Source of the DNA: Isoetes taiwanensis
Lineage: Eukaryota; Streptophyta; Lycopodiopsida; Isoetales; Isoetaceae
Direction: 5' to 3'
Assembly (NCBI GenBank): GCA_021234155.1
Contig: JAJEKV010000032.1
Coordinates: 11,352,099-11,416,098, forward strand
DNA: 64,000 nt
In this document: piece by piece, positions 1 through 11,099 of the stretch
Position numbering within the stretch: position 1 is the first letter of the stretch
How the letters are laid out: each line of letters begins with the position of its first letter
Position numbers and translations under genes: made by a program
Notes under the pieces: generated by a model
Told to the model about the DNA's origin: nothing
What the model saw: only the letters and a program-made list of their open reading frames with translations
Databases searched by the model: none

Positions 1-1205
1 ATTGTAGACGTCGTTGATTGGAAGGCTGGGAACTATAGGCATATATATGTTCTATAGGATCAATGTTTTCACTATATCTACTCCCAATTCAATCATGCTT
101 AGAATTTATCTCAATGGTTTAACTCATGATTTAGGGTTCAATGGTTCCATCTTAGTTCATAATGATGATGAAGAAATTGATATGATTTTCTTGGCACATG
201 GTAATGATGCATGTTTATCTTTGTTGTTGGATGCAAATATGCTTCTTAAGCTACATATATGTATTATAATTTAATTCAATTTAATTTAGTAATTTATAAT
301 GAACATAATGTGTGTTTAATGATGCAAACACATGTTTGGAGTATTAGTCCTGGCAAAAGGGAGGCATAGCAACTTTAAAAGAAAAATTGTATTATTTTAA
401 CATATGTATACAAGAAATTTAATGCGTCCTACGGTGCATGTTCGAGTTTTAGCATGTTCCTACGTGCAAGTTCTTGTCATGCCCTACATTCTAAAAGAAT
501 CTCTTGAGAATACTCTAAATTCATAGATTCTCTAAGATTCTACCAAGGTTCTCTTAGAGGTTTCGCGAGCATTTCTCTAAATTTTATTAAGATTCCCTCT
601 AGATTCCATTAGATTTCCCTAGATTCTCCAAGATTCTATGAAGATCCCCCTAAATTCCCTTAGATTCCTTTAGATTTTATGAGATTGCCCTAGGTTCCCT
701 TACATTACATGAGATTCAAAGAGATTCTATAAAGATTCCCTTAGATACTCTAAGATTTCATCAACATTTTCTTAGATTCCCTTAGATTTTATGAAGATTC
801 CTTTAGATCCCCCAGATTTTAAGAGATTTGCTTAGCCTTGTAAATATTTTCCTAGATTCTCTTATATTTTATAAGATTTTCTTAGATTCTATTAGATTCT
901 TCCGTATTCCTTTACATTCTAGAACTTTTTAGAACATTCTAAGACTTTCAATATATTCTAGAACTTTCTGGAAGTATTTCCCTAGATTTCCTTATATTTC
1001 CGTAGATTCCCCTACATTCTAGAACATTCTAAAACTTATTAGAACAATTTGGAACTTTCTAGAAGAATTTTCTTAGATACCCCTAGATTCTCTTATGTTC
1101 TAGAACTTTTTAGAAGATTCTAGAACTTTCTAGAGCCTTCTTAAACTAGCTGGAATGTTACAGTCTATTTTATCTTCATGGGAACATATATTATTTATAG
1201 AATTA
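1..1205. repeat. AT-rich intergenic DNA with degenerate AGATTCC-type repeats
   Basis: I find no supportable gene here. From about 490 to 1150 the sequence is a diffuse array of variants of AGATTCCCTTAGATT and TTCTAGAACTTT, spaced irregularly at about 12-30 bases. It is a decayed short-period satellite rather than coding sequence. A short open frame at 14-274 has no recognisable domain. Confidence 0.5.
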
Positions 1206-1207
1206 AT

Positions 1208-1275
1208 GCCTGGTCTAGTGGTTAGAATGCCGGACTGGGGCGCTAATGACCAGGGCTCGAATCCTCTACACAACA
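1208..1275 (+). repeat. tRNA-derived SINE head, copy 1
   Basis: A pol III A-box-like stretch (TGGTCTAGTGG, 1211-1221) is followed 33 bases later by a B-box-like stretch (GGCTCGAATCC, 1254-1264), then ACACAACATAAA and an A/T-rich run. That is the order and spacing of a tRNA-derived SINE promoter. The acceptor-stem halves do not pair, so this is not a working tRNA gene. Confidence 0.6.
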
Positions 1276-1368
1276 TAAAAAATTTAAAAGGCTTTTCTGG
1301 GAACATTACCCTTATCTGGAAATATTACCCTTAAGTATACTTGAAACATAAGTTATTCATGGAATTAA

Positions 1369-1437
1369 TGCTTGGTCTAGTGGTTAGAATGGGGGGCTGG
1401 GGGGCCAATGATCAGGGTTCGAATCCCCCACACAACA
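1369..1437 (+). repeat. tRNA-derived SINE head, copy 2
   Basis: Second copy of the preceding unit, about 162 bases downstream and including the same GAATTAATGC leader. The A box is at 1373-1383 and a perfect consensus B box (GGTTCGAATCC) is at 1416-1426. The tail again reads ACACAACATAAA then T/A runs. The two copies look like a tandem duplication or a dimeric SINE. Confidence 0.6.
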
Positions 1438-1445
1438 TAAAATTT

Positions 1446-1950
1446 TTAAAAGCCTTTTCCTAAAGGATGAGCATTCAACGTAGACCGTAAGATCTTGGAC
1501 CCGATCAAGGGTCGAGATCTCACCACATGACAATAATTAAAGCAACATGAGCCATAGGATCTATTACATATGATTCCCAAAGTCATGTGCACCGTAGGAT
1601 ATGTGCCAAGCCACGTGAGCCATAAGATCCTGGATCGACGATCATGATCGAATGAACCTGGACCGTAGGATCGATTACATATAATTCCCAAAGCCATGTT
1701 TATCGTAGGATGTGTTCCAAAGCAACGTGAGCCGTAGGATCTCGGACCGACGATCAGGATCAAATCAACTTGGACCGTAGGATCGCTTACATATAAGCTA
1801 CAAACAAACTCCCAAGCCATCTGGGCCGTAGGATACGTCCCAAAGCCACGTGAGCCGCGATAAACATATATGCACCGTACCAAACCTCCCAAAGCCACTG
1901 AGCCGTAGGATCTCGGATCAACGGTCGGATTGAGCGTTACAAACATAAGA
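1446..1950. repeat. Minisatellite-like array with CCGTAGGATC core
   Basis: The words CCGTAGGATC/CCATAGGATC, CCCAAAGCCA and GACGATCATGATC recur about every 40-60 bases inside units of roughly 110-130 bases. The array lies directly behind the SINE pair. The minus-strand open frame through it (1446-1946) exists only because the repeats lack stops, so I do not call it a gene. Confidence 0.55.
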
Positions 1951-2336
1951 ACATATATATGTTATGATATGTACTGCACTTGAGATTAAATTGCAACAAT
2001 GAAATACATTTGTAAAATGATTGACAAAATATACAAAAAGGTTTGAAGTGCACTATGCATTCAACATTTCCAAGTTCAAGTTCATTAACATATAGCACCA
2101 ATATGCAAATATAATTTCCACGTGATGATTCTATCAAACCATAGATGGAGGTAGCTTGAGCTAAAGTAGCGACTCCTATATAGCTTTCTGTAAAGTCATA
2201 AAAATATGTGTGATAGTAGTGAATTATACTCTGTTGCTCAAAAATCATGCATCGTTAACCTTATCACAAGGCAGGCAGCAAATTACTAACATCTGACTTG
2301 CCTCATTGCAACCATGCAAAATGGTATCTCATAGAA
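1951..2336. other. Intergenic, no feature recognised
   Basis: This AT-rich stretch lies downstream of the lipoyl synthase stop codon (minus strand). A minus-strand open frame (1937-2248) shows no known motif and no coding character. It may include the 3' UTR of the lipoyl synthase fragment. Confidence 0.4.
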
Positions 2337-3510
2337 TCAGCTTTTTCTCTCGTTCCGAATCATACTTTCCACAAAAAAATCCCCAGCGTACTTGCAGTTG
2401 AGGAAACATCCTTAAAAATTAGTTTGAGAAGAGAACATAAGAATGCCCATTAACATAAAGCGCAAACGACCAGTGACTCGTACCAATGGGCCACTTGCAA
2501 CATATCGGAAGCCTATAGACTGTCCATATTCTCTCCAGAAGTTGAACTTCTCTGGACTGACATACTCCTTAACAGTCAAGTGCAATGGCATTGGCTGCCA
2601 CAATAATGCAAGTTCCATTATAGTTCATTGCCACAATCATTACTTTAATTATTATTAATGTAAAAGCTAAAAGATGTTTAAGTTTGCCCAAGGGTAAGAA
2701 TGTCTACACCCATGGCTCGGAGATCTTGCATTGTCTGTTTGATTTCATTATCCGATTCTCCAAGTCCTAGTATTATAGAAGATTTTATTATCATTCCCTC
2801 TTTTGCATCTTTTGCATGTCTGAGAACCCTTAAACTTTGGTCATACCTGCAATGTTCTCAATCTTCTTAATTGAAGCTGGCAAACTAAATACTCAGTTCC
2901 GCTGAATCAGAAAATGAAACAATTAAAATTGTTCAACCTACCCTGCACGAGAATCCCTCACAATTCGTTGCAGTCGTTTGACTGTCTCAATATTATGAGC
3001 AAAAACATCAAGCCCTGACATGGAAACAGTTTCAACAGCCTCCAAACCTCCTCTGAAGTCAGATACCAGGCATTCAACTAGAATATGTGGTTTCAACTCC
3101 TGCAACCTAGTAGTCAGTTATATACAGCCCAGGATACAAAAAGAACAAGAGCTCATGCACGTTTGACCTTCAGTGTTTGCACTGTTTTCGCAAAATGACC
3201 ACTGCCTCCATCAGGTAGGTCATCTCTGTCTACACTTGTAAGGACAACATATCCAACTCTGCAATACACCATAGTATATTTCTAGACAAACTACAAAAGA
3301 GTTCAAAGTTCAGAATTGAGATTATTACCCCCAATTAGCAATAGCTTTGGCAGTATTCTCAGGCTCCAATGGATCAGGAGGTGCAGGATTCTTGCTAATG
3401 GCGACAGCACAAAATCTGCATCCTCTTGTACATGTGTCCCCTAGGAGCATAATTGTCGCTGTCCCTATTCCATCACCTTCTCCTCCAGCTCCGCCACCTC
3501 CATTCCAGCA
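2337..3510 (-). pseudogene. LIP1P: Lipoyl synthase gene fragment, 3' exons only
   Basis: Lipoyl synthase is a radical-SAM enzyme that inserts sulfur into octanoyl groups to make lipoyl cofactors. Exons readable on the minus strand: 3510-3329 (CWNGGG, then the radical-SAM CxxxCxxC as CTRGCRFC, then NPAPPDP), 3258-3168 ([17 protein letters not shown]), 3099-2942 ([21 protein letters not shown]), 2846 to about 2684 ([12 protein letters not shown] ... DILTLGQ), about 2600-2478 ([22 protein letters not shown]) and 2390-2337 (YAGDFFVESMIRN, stop). Introns have GT-AG ends and matching phases except the fourth, where no GT donor follows LTLGQ and the usual YLQP reads as LLWQP. The exons encoding the transit peptide and the first Cys cluster (VCEEAxCPN) are absent; transporter exons lie immediately upstream instead. 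My recollection of the isoforms favours the plastidial enzyme, with moderate certainty. Confidence 0.85.
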
Positions 3511-3749
3511 CTGGCATTGTAAAGAAATAGTTAACACTAAGTTTTTTTAATCCATTAACACTTTGATTTAGGGCCTCCTATATGTTGATGGTACATTAAA
3601 CTCAGTTTGGCAGCATATTTTTCCCAAAATTAAGCAAATAGAAGCTTAAATCTATTCTGATAATCAAATTTGTCATGGTATATACAGAGTTCTTCATCCA
3701 TGTGATAATCATTCCTGTCATGATATGATCAATTATCAGTGGTACTAAC

Positions 3750-4123
3750 GCCAGTAAAAGGGCTAGTACAGGCCCTGCCCCCACAGAGAACAAGAAGACA
3801 TATCTAAGTTGCATAAACGTAAGAAAAGTAACACAAACGAATTGACCATGGAAACTAAAACTTCCAAACTTACAATAACGTTCCCATGAGTGTCACGGAT
3901 CCTTGTACAGGTTTTAGCATATAGAATGCCGCTCCAGTTGCCTGCATTACCATTGCTGCACCCTGTATGTCATACAACTTGTTAAAAAGTATTAGATAAA
4001 TGTCAATCTTTATTTGCAAAAGGAAATGCAATTGTACATAAGACAATACCATGCCACATAAACTAACAATCATCAAGAGGCATTGCCCTTGCTTGTCCAT
4101 CAAATATGCAGCTAAGCATGATC
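3750..4123 (-). pseudogene. Plastidic-glucose-transporter-like gene fragment (MFS)
   Basis: Three minus-strand exons with compatible phases can be read. They are 4123-4050 (LAAYLMDKQGQCLLM, the conserved MDxxGRxxLL loop), 3962-3874 (ending MGTLL at a GTAAGT donor) and 3803 to about 3750 (YVFLFSVGAGPVLALLL, the SxGxGPVPxLLLPE helix of sugar porters). They match the second half of a plastid-envelope glucose transporter of the pGlcT/GLT type. Expected residues are altered (QGR to QGQ, LLLPE to LLLAL), and the PESPR-bearing and C-terminal exons are not found. The LINE lies in the intron just upstream. The lipoyl synthase exons follow downstream on the same strand with only about 240 bases between, so this is a chimeric remnant and not two complete genes. 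Confidence 0.6.
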
Positions 4124-4158
4124 CTGAAACGAAGTTATATGGGAACAATAGACCATCT

Positions 4159-4174
4159 AACTTGCAGGAACAAA
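4159..4174 (+). repeat. LINE target-site duplication, left copy
   Basis: The 16 bases AACTTGCAGGAACAAA here recur at 19708-19723, immediately after the LINE poly-A tail. The first two A's of the right copy merge with the tail, so 14-16 bases are duplicated. This defines the LINE boundaries and its insertion into the transporter intron. Confidence 0.85.
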
Positions 4175-4175
4175 G

Positions 4176-4553
4176 ATGGGCAACCAAAGCGGACCAAAGG
4201 CGGTCGCGTTTGCGGCTGTCGGCAACAGGCCTGGGTTAGACCCAGGCGATTTCAACGGGGGCACTGGGCCTCCGATTCACCCTGTGGTAGCAGATCAAGG
4301 CTGGACAACAGCGGGTCGTCAGGCCAATGGGGCCATTGGGGCCCCCTGTAAACCTTCCCCAGTCGAAGGGGCTTCCTACGAATCCCATCCAAAACTTGGG
4401 GCTTCTGCACTGCAAGAGGTAAATCAATCCATTAGTTTGCTTCATAAGAGTTCTAGCCTAGCTACAGGAGTCTCTGTCTCACATAGCATAGACCACTCCC
4501 CAAAAGGGGCAAACGAAAATGGAGCAGGGAAGATAAAAGGGGCAAGAAAATGA
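4176..4553 (+). pseudogene. LINE ORF1-like remnant
   Basis: An open frame of 125 codons starts one base after the LINE 5' end. It is rich in Gly, Pro, Asn and Ser (GNRPGLDPGDFNGG and similar) and its last residues are basic (KGARK). No CCHC knuckle or RRM is visible. Its position at the extreme 5' end suggests the N-terminal part of LINE ORF1. I infer the role from position only. Confidence 0.4.
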
Positions 4554-4574
4554 AGCAGGGCAGGCTCCCATTGC

Positions 4575-4741
4575 ATGCGTGAGTGCTTTTGGGGCTATCT
4601 ACAAACTGAAAAACTCAATGTTAGGAGCTTTCCTCCTGAATTCTTTGTGGAGTTCTGGGACGCTCTTGGACCAGACTTTGTGAAGGCTGTTTGGGGGGCT
4701 TGGTCCTCTTGCTCATTACATCCTACTCTAGCGGCAGGATT
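4575..4741 (+). pseudogene. LINE ORF2, segment left of the LTR insertion
   Basis: The translation contains PPEFFVEFWDALGPD and ends LHPTLAAGF, the conserved linker between endonuclease and reverse transcriptase in plant L1 elements. Reading continues across the LTR insertion: joining 4741 to 17213 gives AAGFITLVPK, the standard entry to the RT domain. This continuity independently confirms the nested insertion. Confidence 0.8.
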
Positions 4742-6331
4742 TGTGACGCTCCCAGAACATATACGACACTCGGATGTATACGTACGGGGACTTTCCCCTC
4801 CCATAGCAACCAACTCGCCACGAGCAGGGCCCTCCGTCTAACTCAGGCCATCTATAGAAAGATGCTCGAGTGAAGGACACAGAGGGGTCATTCGGCCCAC
4901 GCCTTCAATGGGGCTCCTATGTCACGGAAGCATGAATACAAGGTTAACATACAACATAATCATATCATAAATACCACCACGAAGGGTGGCACATCCATCC
5001 AACTGATAACAATAGAGAAGATACATTTAATACTAGAGAAAACACCCCAAACCCATGGTTCTACCCCGGCTCAGACTCCAGTGAGGATCGACTGACGGCT
5101 AGGTCTCAAGAGATCAGTGGACCGAATCTTGGCATGGCGTTGGCTGGCATAGAACATCGGCTAGGGTTGTCCACTCCATCGCCCACATTGCACACTTTGC
5201 GGATGAGTCGAATCATGCTATGGCATCACTATAGCCTTGGGAGACGCGGAGACTCAAGGTGTCACCCGCCGAGCCTACTCCGGGTTTCATGAAGACTGTC
5301 CAGATGAGGCAGGTCGGGGGAAGCGCCCCTTCGGGATCACAGCTAGTTCCATGGGTGAGCTAGAATACATGCCGCATCAGCGACCCCCGCATCCGTACCC
5401 GACTTACTCCCCTAAATCTACACAAAGTACAGGGTGCCCCATACGGGTCTCACCTCTGCACCCAGGGAGTGTCAGACCCATACCCGGCCTTCTACGTGAC
5501 CGGCCATCGTGCCTAGCCTAATTGTAGGAGTCCCAGGAGCCTTGTACGTTCGTGCAAGACCCCACCCCCACTTCACCACTGCGTCCCTTCTCTGGTGCTA
5601 AGCAATTCCATAGCATCCACGACTCGATGGTCTCTTGTGCACAGGCCGCAATAATTGGGATTTAAAGGAGCTACTAGGAGCATACTAAGAGCATAAGGCC
5701 AGAGGTCTCTAACCCCCTCTAATCCCTGCTTCACTAAGGCTAACAGAGATACTTTCATAGATTCATCCATCCATTCATAACAAAACATCATCCATAATTG
5801 AAATGTAATCCTAAATATCAAAGAAGGGTCAATCCTAAGCACGGACAACCAGAGAAGACTCAGAGAAGACTGACTGAAGCGCTAGCTCTAGAGATATCAA
5901 ATTAGACTATCTACTAACCCGAGTTTCGATTGGATCCATTATCATGGGGTGCCTCCATCTTCCAAGAACTTGGGTGCTTAGCAAACTTGGGCGCTCAGCA
6001 AACTTGGCGCTCAGCAACTGCTCCTCCTGGTTCGAATTTGGGGCCAAATGGGGTAGTGATCCACTTTGATGGCCCAAGTTAGCATTCCCATGCTGGCCAA
6101 TCGAATTTGGCCAGGTGGCACCTTCCTACTTAATCAATTATCATAATTAAGTCAATTAGATATTATTTCCTTAATTATAGGTAATTATCCTTTAATAATT
6201 AATTTAGCATAGCTAAATTAATTCCTTTTAGATCAACCCCCTAGGTTAAAATACCCCATGGTGGCGTATCTCTACTGCGTGACGTGTCAGTATATTTATA
6301 CATATACCGTATAAATACTTGGAACGTCACA
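4742..6331 (-). repeat. LTR of element 1, 3' copy
   Basis: Left LTR, 1590 bases, bounded TGTGACGCTCCC...GAACGTCACA; the 7-base ends form a perfect inverted repeat. It matches 15633-17207 along its full length. It is the downstream LTR because all element ORFs are on the minus strand. Its start and layout resemble the LTR of element 2, showing two related families. Confidence 0.92.
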
Positions 6332-6345
6332 TTCTCCCCTCCTTA
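6332..6345 (-). other. Polypurine tract of element 1
   Basis: On the minus strand the bases directly before the 3' LTR read TAAGGAGGGGAGAA, a typical polypurine tract for second-strand priming. The equivalent site of element 2 reads TAAGGGGGGGAGAA. Confidence 0.8.
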
Positions 6346-6802
6346 GAATTAATGCTGTCCTCAGCATTAGGGTTAGTTAAAATATAAGAAATTATACAAA
6401 AAAGAAGGAAGGTAATTCCTTATTAATAACATTAAAACTTAAAGTATCAAATAGTTTAAGCACGAAGGTGCATTTCACATACTTATCATAAAAAGGTTTA
6501 AGGACCAAAGTCCGATATCAAACATCATAGTGACAAAAAGGTAACACATGTAGACAAAATAAAACTGGAGAAGTCGGGCCATCAGCAACCCTACATGGGC
6601 AGGTCACGTACTGCTCACTGGCCTGCATATGTCAATACATCAGTATATAGATAATATAAGTAGATTGTGGTTGAAGGGACCACTAAGAAATAAAAGAAAA
6701 ACCTATCTACAAGGGAACCTATCGTGCCTATGGTTCGCAATTCATTGCGGCGTAAGGAATGGTCAAGTTCCCATTATAGCCGGGATGAATGCGGCCTACC
6801 AA

Positions 6803-8429
6803 CTACATGCTTTGCAAGCAATTCGCGGTCATGCCCACATTGACAATACACCACGTCCTAGAGAACACGAAGGTGATCTCATCATCGGTAACTATTGTTA
6901 ACCATGATGCATCTACCCCTCTACTGCCTAATTGTCGGCGGATCAAGTCTTCAAGCTTACCGCCGGGTGTGGGGTTGATAGCATCGTTGATGGTGCGGCC
7001 CTGAGATTCCTGCATGAAGTCCGGATAGTGCTTCTCAAGGTCTATCTTCATCACCCACGTAGCATCCTCAACTGGCAAGTGTTTCCACTTAACCAAGTAT
7101 TGCAGTATTTGACTCCTTCTAGTCTGCTTATAGGCTCGATCAAGAAGAGCTTCAGGCACTATATCTAGATGCTCTTCTGTCATTTCAAGAAGGGTGGGTG
7201 TATCCAAGATCTCCTCTAGATCTGGGGTATGTTGCTTCAGAAGACTCACGTGAAAGACCTTGTGGATCTTCAAGCGGGGTGGCAAATCCAAGCGATATGC
7301 CTGTTCTCCAATACGTTCAATGATTTTGAACAGCCCAGCCCATCTGGGTGCCAGCTTCTTGCAGTTACCAATCTTAAGCTTGGCTTGTTTTACCTTAATC
7401 TTAAGCCAAACTGATTCGTCCACCTGGAAGACCCGTGGGGTTCTGTGCTTATCCGCTACACTCTTCTGACGACTGCATGCAGCCAGTAAGTAACCACGAA
7501 CTTCTTCAACCAAAGCTTGCATTTCCAAGAGGAGTTGTTGAGAAACCTCCACTTTAGAAACGGGATTATGCCATGTGTCTGGAGTAAGGCATTGATAACC
7601 ATAATTTATCATAAAGGGAGACATTCTGGAAGACTCCTGTTTCATGCTGTTATAGGCAAATTCGACCAAATAAATATAGTCAGCCCATTGTGATTGCTTA
7701 CTCCACACATAACTTCGTAGCATATCCTCTATAATACGATTGGTACGCTCTGTCTGACCATCCGTCTAAGGATGATATGCCATACTCATAGCAAGCTTGG
7801 TTTGGATGGTGGCAAAGAAATCTTTCCAGAATGCACTTACGAATTTGGGATCCCTGTCGGATACAATAACTCGTGGCAGTCCATGCAATCTGAAGATCTC
7901 CTTTGTAAACAGCAAAGCGGTATCGAAGGCTGTATCCGTGGTACGACATGGCAAGAAATGAGCTCATTTTCGACAATTTGTCGACCACTACCATCAATGC
8001 ATCATATCTACAGAGAGTACGTGGAAGGCCCACAATGAAATCCATGGTTATAACTTCCCACTTAGTGTTGGGCACATCCAGAGGTTGCAACTCTCCTGGA
8101 ATCCTTAATTGCTCAGCCTTGGTTTGCTGACAGACCTGACACTGCTTGATATGCTTGGCAATTTCCTTCTTCATAGACGGCCAAAAATAACTGGAGCGAA
8201 TCTTAAAGTAGGTCTTCATAAAACCTGCATGTCTAGCTATAGGGCTGTTGTGGGTATCATGGAGAATAAGCTTACGCACTCCTGAAGTCCCAGGTACACA
8301 CAACTTATCTTTGTGATATAACAAATTGCCCTCTTTCTTATACGAACAGAAAGCTTCACGTTCTTTATCTGCGCGTGCCTCCTTAGCCAAACTATCCCAC
8401 ACGTCACGGAACTCTGGATCTGTGGCCAA
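6803..8429 (-). pseudogene. Integrase with C-terminal chromodomain, element 1 pol
   Basis: The frame reads H2C2-type linker residues (CQVCQQTKAEQ), then the DDE core (VITMDFIVGLP; IVSDRDPKFVSAFWKDFF; AYHP). A TAG replaces the Gln of AYHPQTDGQTE near 7768, and a frameshift lies near 7955. The C-terminal part has the GPY/F-type segment ([30 protein letters not shown]), then a chromodomain (QILQYLVKWKHLPVEDATW). The chromodomain places the element in the chromovirus branch of Ty3/gypsy. Integrase joins element cDNA to host DNA; chromodomains bias target choice through methylated histone tails. Confidence 0.92.
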
Positions 8430-8494
8430 GGTCTGCTCTATCTGCTTCCCGAACTCACTAGTGAGTGTGGAAATTGCATTACAATGGGTTCAGG

Positions 8495-9300
8495 TTACCA
8501 AGGGATGGCGTGACAACGCATCCGCAACCACATTGTGTTTCCAGGCTTATACATAAGCTCAAAATCATACTCCTCCAGAAATTCCATCCATCTTCTCTGA
8601 CGGAGGTTGAGATTCGGTTGGGTTGTTAGATAACGGAGACTCTGATGATCCGTATCCAATTGGAATCTTCTACCAAGAAGGTAGTGTCTCCATATACGGA
8701 GGGCACGGACAACGGCTAACAACTCCTGGTCATGGGTAGGGTATCGTTGTTCAGTCTCGTTCATCTTCTTTGAATCATAGGCAATAACCCTCCCCTCCTG
8801 CATTAGGACTCCACCGGTAGCAATCGTACTGGCATCGGTTGCTACTAGTTTATCCTTTTCGGGGTCCGGCAATGTGAGGACTGGTGCTGACGTTAAAGCA
8901 TCCTTAAGCTTCTGAAAACTTCCCTGGACCTTTGCTTTCCAATGCCCCATCCAATCCTTCACTTTCTCATACTTTGTAAGATCGGTAAGAGGTGCTGCAA
9001 TCTTTGCAAAATCCTTAACGAATTTCCGGTAATACCCTGCCAATCCTAGAAAACTTCGGACCTCTGAAACCTAGGTTTAGTAACTCCTGAAGTTGTTTCT
9101 TAAGCTCTGCCAATTCAGGGGGACTCATACGGTACAGGGCCTTACTGGTAGGCTTAGTACCTGGTTCCAAAGCTATCTCACATTCTACCCCTCTGAACGG
9201 AGGAAGTTTGTGAATCTCGTCGGGAAAGAGATCGCTAAATTCCCTGAGAAGATCAGCAATGCCGCCCGGCAATGCATCAACTACTTGCTTCTATTTAGCA
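8495..9300 (-). pseudogene. RT remnant and RNase H, element 1 pol, with RT core deleted
   Basis: The start of RT is present (ECEIALEPGTKP, YRMSPPELAELKKQL, LLNLGF) and so is the segment after the RT palm ([17 protein letters not shown], then RNase H with LVATDAS, YPTHDQELLAVV and [14 protein letters not shown]). Everything between is gone: no VKKKDGS, no YxDD box, no thumb. The join is at GGTTTC (minus strand, 9071-9066), a sequence that fits both sides, and it shifts the frame. By comparison with element 2 about 0.6 kb is missing. The element cannot make active reverse transcriptase. Confidence 0.9.
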
Positions 9301-9455
9301 TCTGACTCAATGGAGGCAAGTCTGATGATGCAAAGTAGCTTATCCTTGCGTATAACCTTATTTAACTGCCTGATGGACATAGACTGCCTAATGGGGTTTA
9401 AGGGATCACCTTTTATAGTTACGCGGGCTCCATTAGCTGCGTTGAAGGTAACCTC

Positions 9456-11099
9456 TCATTTCTCGCAGTCTATATTGGCCTTTGCAGATGCCAAGAATTC
9501 CATACCAACAATCAGATCATATTTGCCAATATCCATTAACTCGGCACCCAATGCAACTGGTGCACCTGGCAGCTGCATTTTAAGGTTAATGCGATGGCCA
9601 TGAGTATATCTGATTTTACCACTGGCTAAAGTGACAGGTTTCGGTCGGGACCTCAAGGTCTCAAGTTGCAATATCTGGGCCATTCTAGGAGAAGCAAAAT
9701 TATGTGTACTTCCCGTATCCATAAGAATTATGAAAGGCTTACTGTCTACTTGACCTATGGTGGAAATAACAGCAGGCTGACTTTCAGCATTGCTGGTTTC
9801 TATGGCTGCAAGGATATGGGACGCACCGTGAATGTACTCGGGAGTCTCCTCCTCGACAGGTGGTGTAGACTCGAGATCATCCCAATTGAGGTTGGCCATG
9901 GCCAGGTGGGCAGTCTGTGTGACATAAGGGCAATTCTGCATGAAGTGCCCGGGCCGCATACACCTGTAACATGCCTTATCTCTGGGGAGCTGCTCCCGGG
10001 CCTCTTTGGGAATAGACTGTAAGAGGTTCCGAACTTCCTTACCGACATTGTTCGGTTTGTCTGGCATGTTGAAGATGACTTTCTTTTCCTGGCGACCGTT
10101 GGAGTTCTGCTGAGAGGGCCCAGGACTTGGTGAACGGGGCTTGTAGGGTGTGTACGGGCGCAGCTGGGAATAAGATGCAGGATGCTGGTACTGGTTTCGT
10201 GGTGTGTCCTCTTCAAGGCTCAATGCCTTAGCCTCAGCCTCTGCAACTGACTTCGGGTCTATGGCCTTAACCATTCGTTTAATTGATGGGGCCAACCCTT
10301 CAATATAACCCTCTACCGCCCTCTTCTCATTCATTCCTGGCACATAGAGCCTCAAGCCCATGAATTCATCTGTGTAGGCCTGAACTGACATACCCTTATG
10401 CTCTAACCTGTAAAAAGTCTGGATCTGCTGGTATTTGTGCGCACGGGGCACATAATGCGACTTAAAAGCTTTGGCAAACTTTTTGAACTTGCATCTGCTT
10501 CTATCCAGATGCTTGGCTCTGGCATAGCCCTTCCACCAAATACGAGCGGCTCCTGTAAGGTTTGTGGTGGCAACTTTTCCTGTATCTTTCTCCGTCATGC
10601 CATAGGATTTCTCAAACTCCTTCATCTCGTCCAACCAGGACTCTGCATTCAGGCCGCCTCTAGATTTCCCATCAAACTGGGCCAGTTTCCTGTTTTTCCA
10701 TGGTTATGGCCGTATCAACCGTCTTACGGTACTCCTTGTCCCGGCGCTTTGCATGGTCACCAGATGATATAGACGACTCTGAAGGCACAGAAGTGGCTGA
10801 TTGTGAAGATGTGGAACTATCCGTAGACGAGCTCGACGACATTTGGAACGGTGCCTCCTTTGTGCGAGTACAGGGCCTGGTTCTGGTGCAGGTGGCTGCT
10901 GTGGTGGTGGACTTGGTGGTAACGGAGGTAACTCCGGTCCGTCCTCCTGTATGTGCTGTGGTGGGTTGGCATTTAACACATAAGCTTGGAGCTCTACTAA
11001 CTGCCGCTTCACCAACATGAGTTCTTGCTCAAGTGTTAATCTGCTAGCATTCGAGGGTGTCGGCCATGAGGCGTTACGTGCACCGTCTATATTGACCAT
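9456..11099 (-). pseudogene. Gag and aspartic protease, element 1
   Basis: The first frame starts at the ATG ending at 11099 and carries a Leu/Gln-rich segment and a proline stretch. A frameshift near 10850 leads through a Ser-rich stretch into the gag core (10634 onward): AARIWWKGYARAK, FKKFAKAFKSHYVP, the retrotransposon gag signature. A single CCHC knuckle follows (CYRCMRPGHFMQNC), then a retropepsin (ILMDTGSTHNFAS with DTGS active site; GKYDLIVGMEFL flap-side motif). A TGA ends the frame just before 9456, and TAG interrupts the pro-RT linker near 9291. Confidence 0.9.

Noticed and set aside
1369-1437. Functional tRNA gene
   Set aside because: A and B boxes are good, but the acceptor arms do not pair and the anticodon arm is G-rich without a proper stem; the unit is duplicated with A/T tail, which fits a SINE.
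3347-3550. Plus-strand proline-rich ORF
   Set aside because: Antisense of the lipoyl synthase CWNGGG exon.
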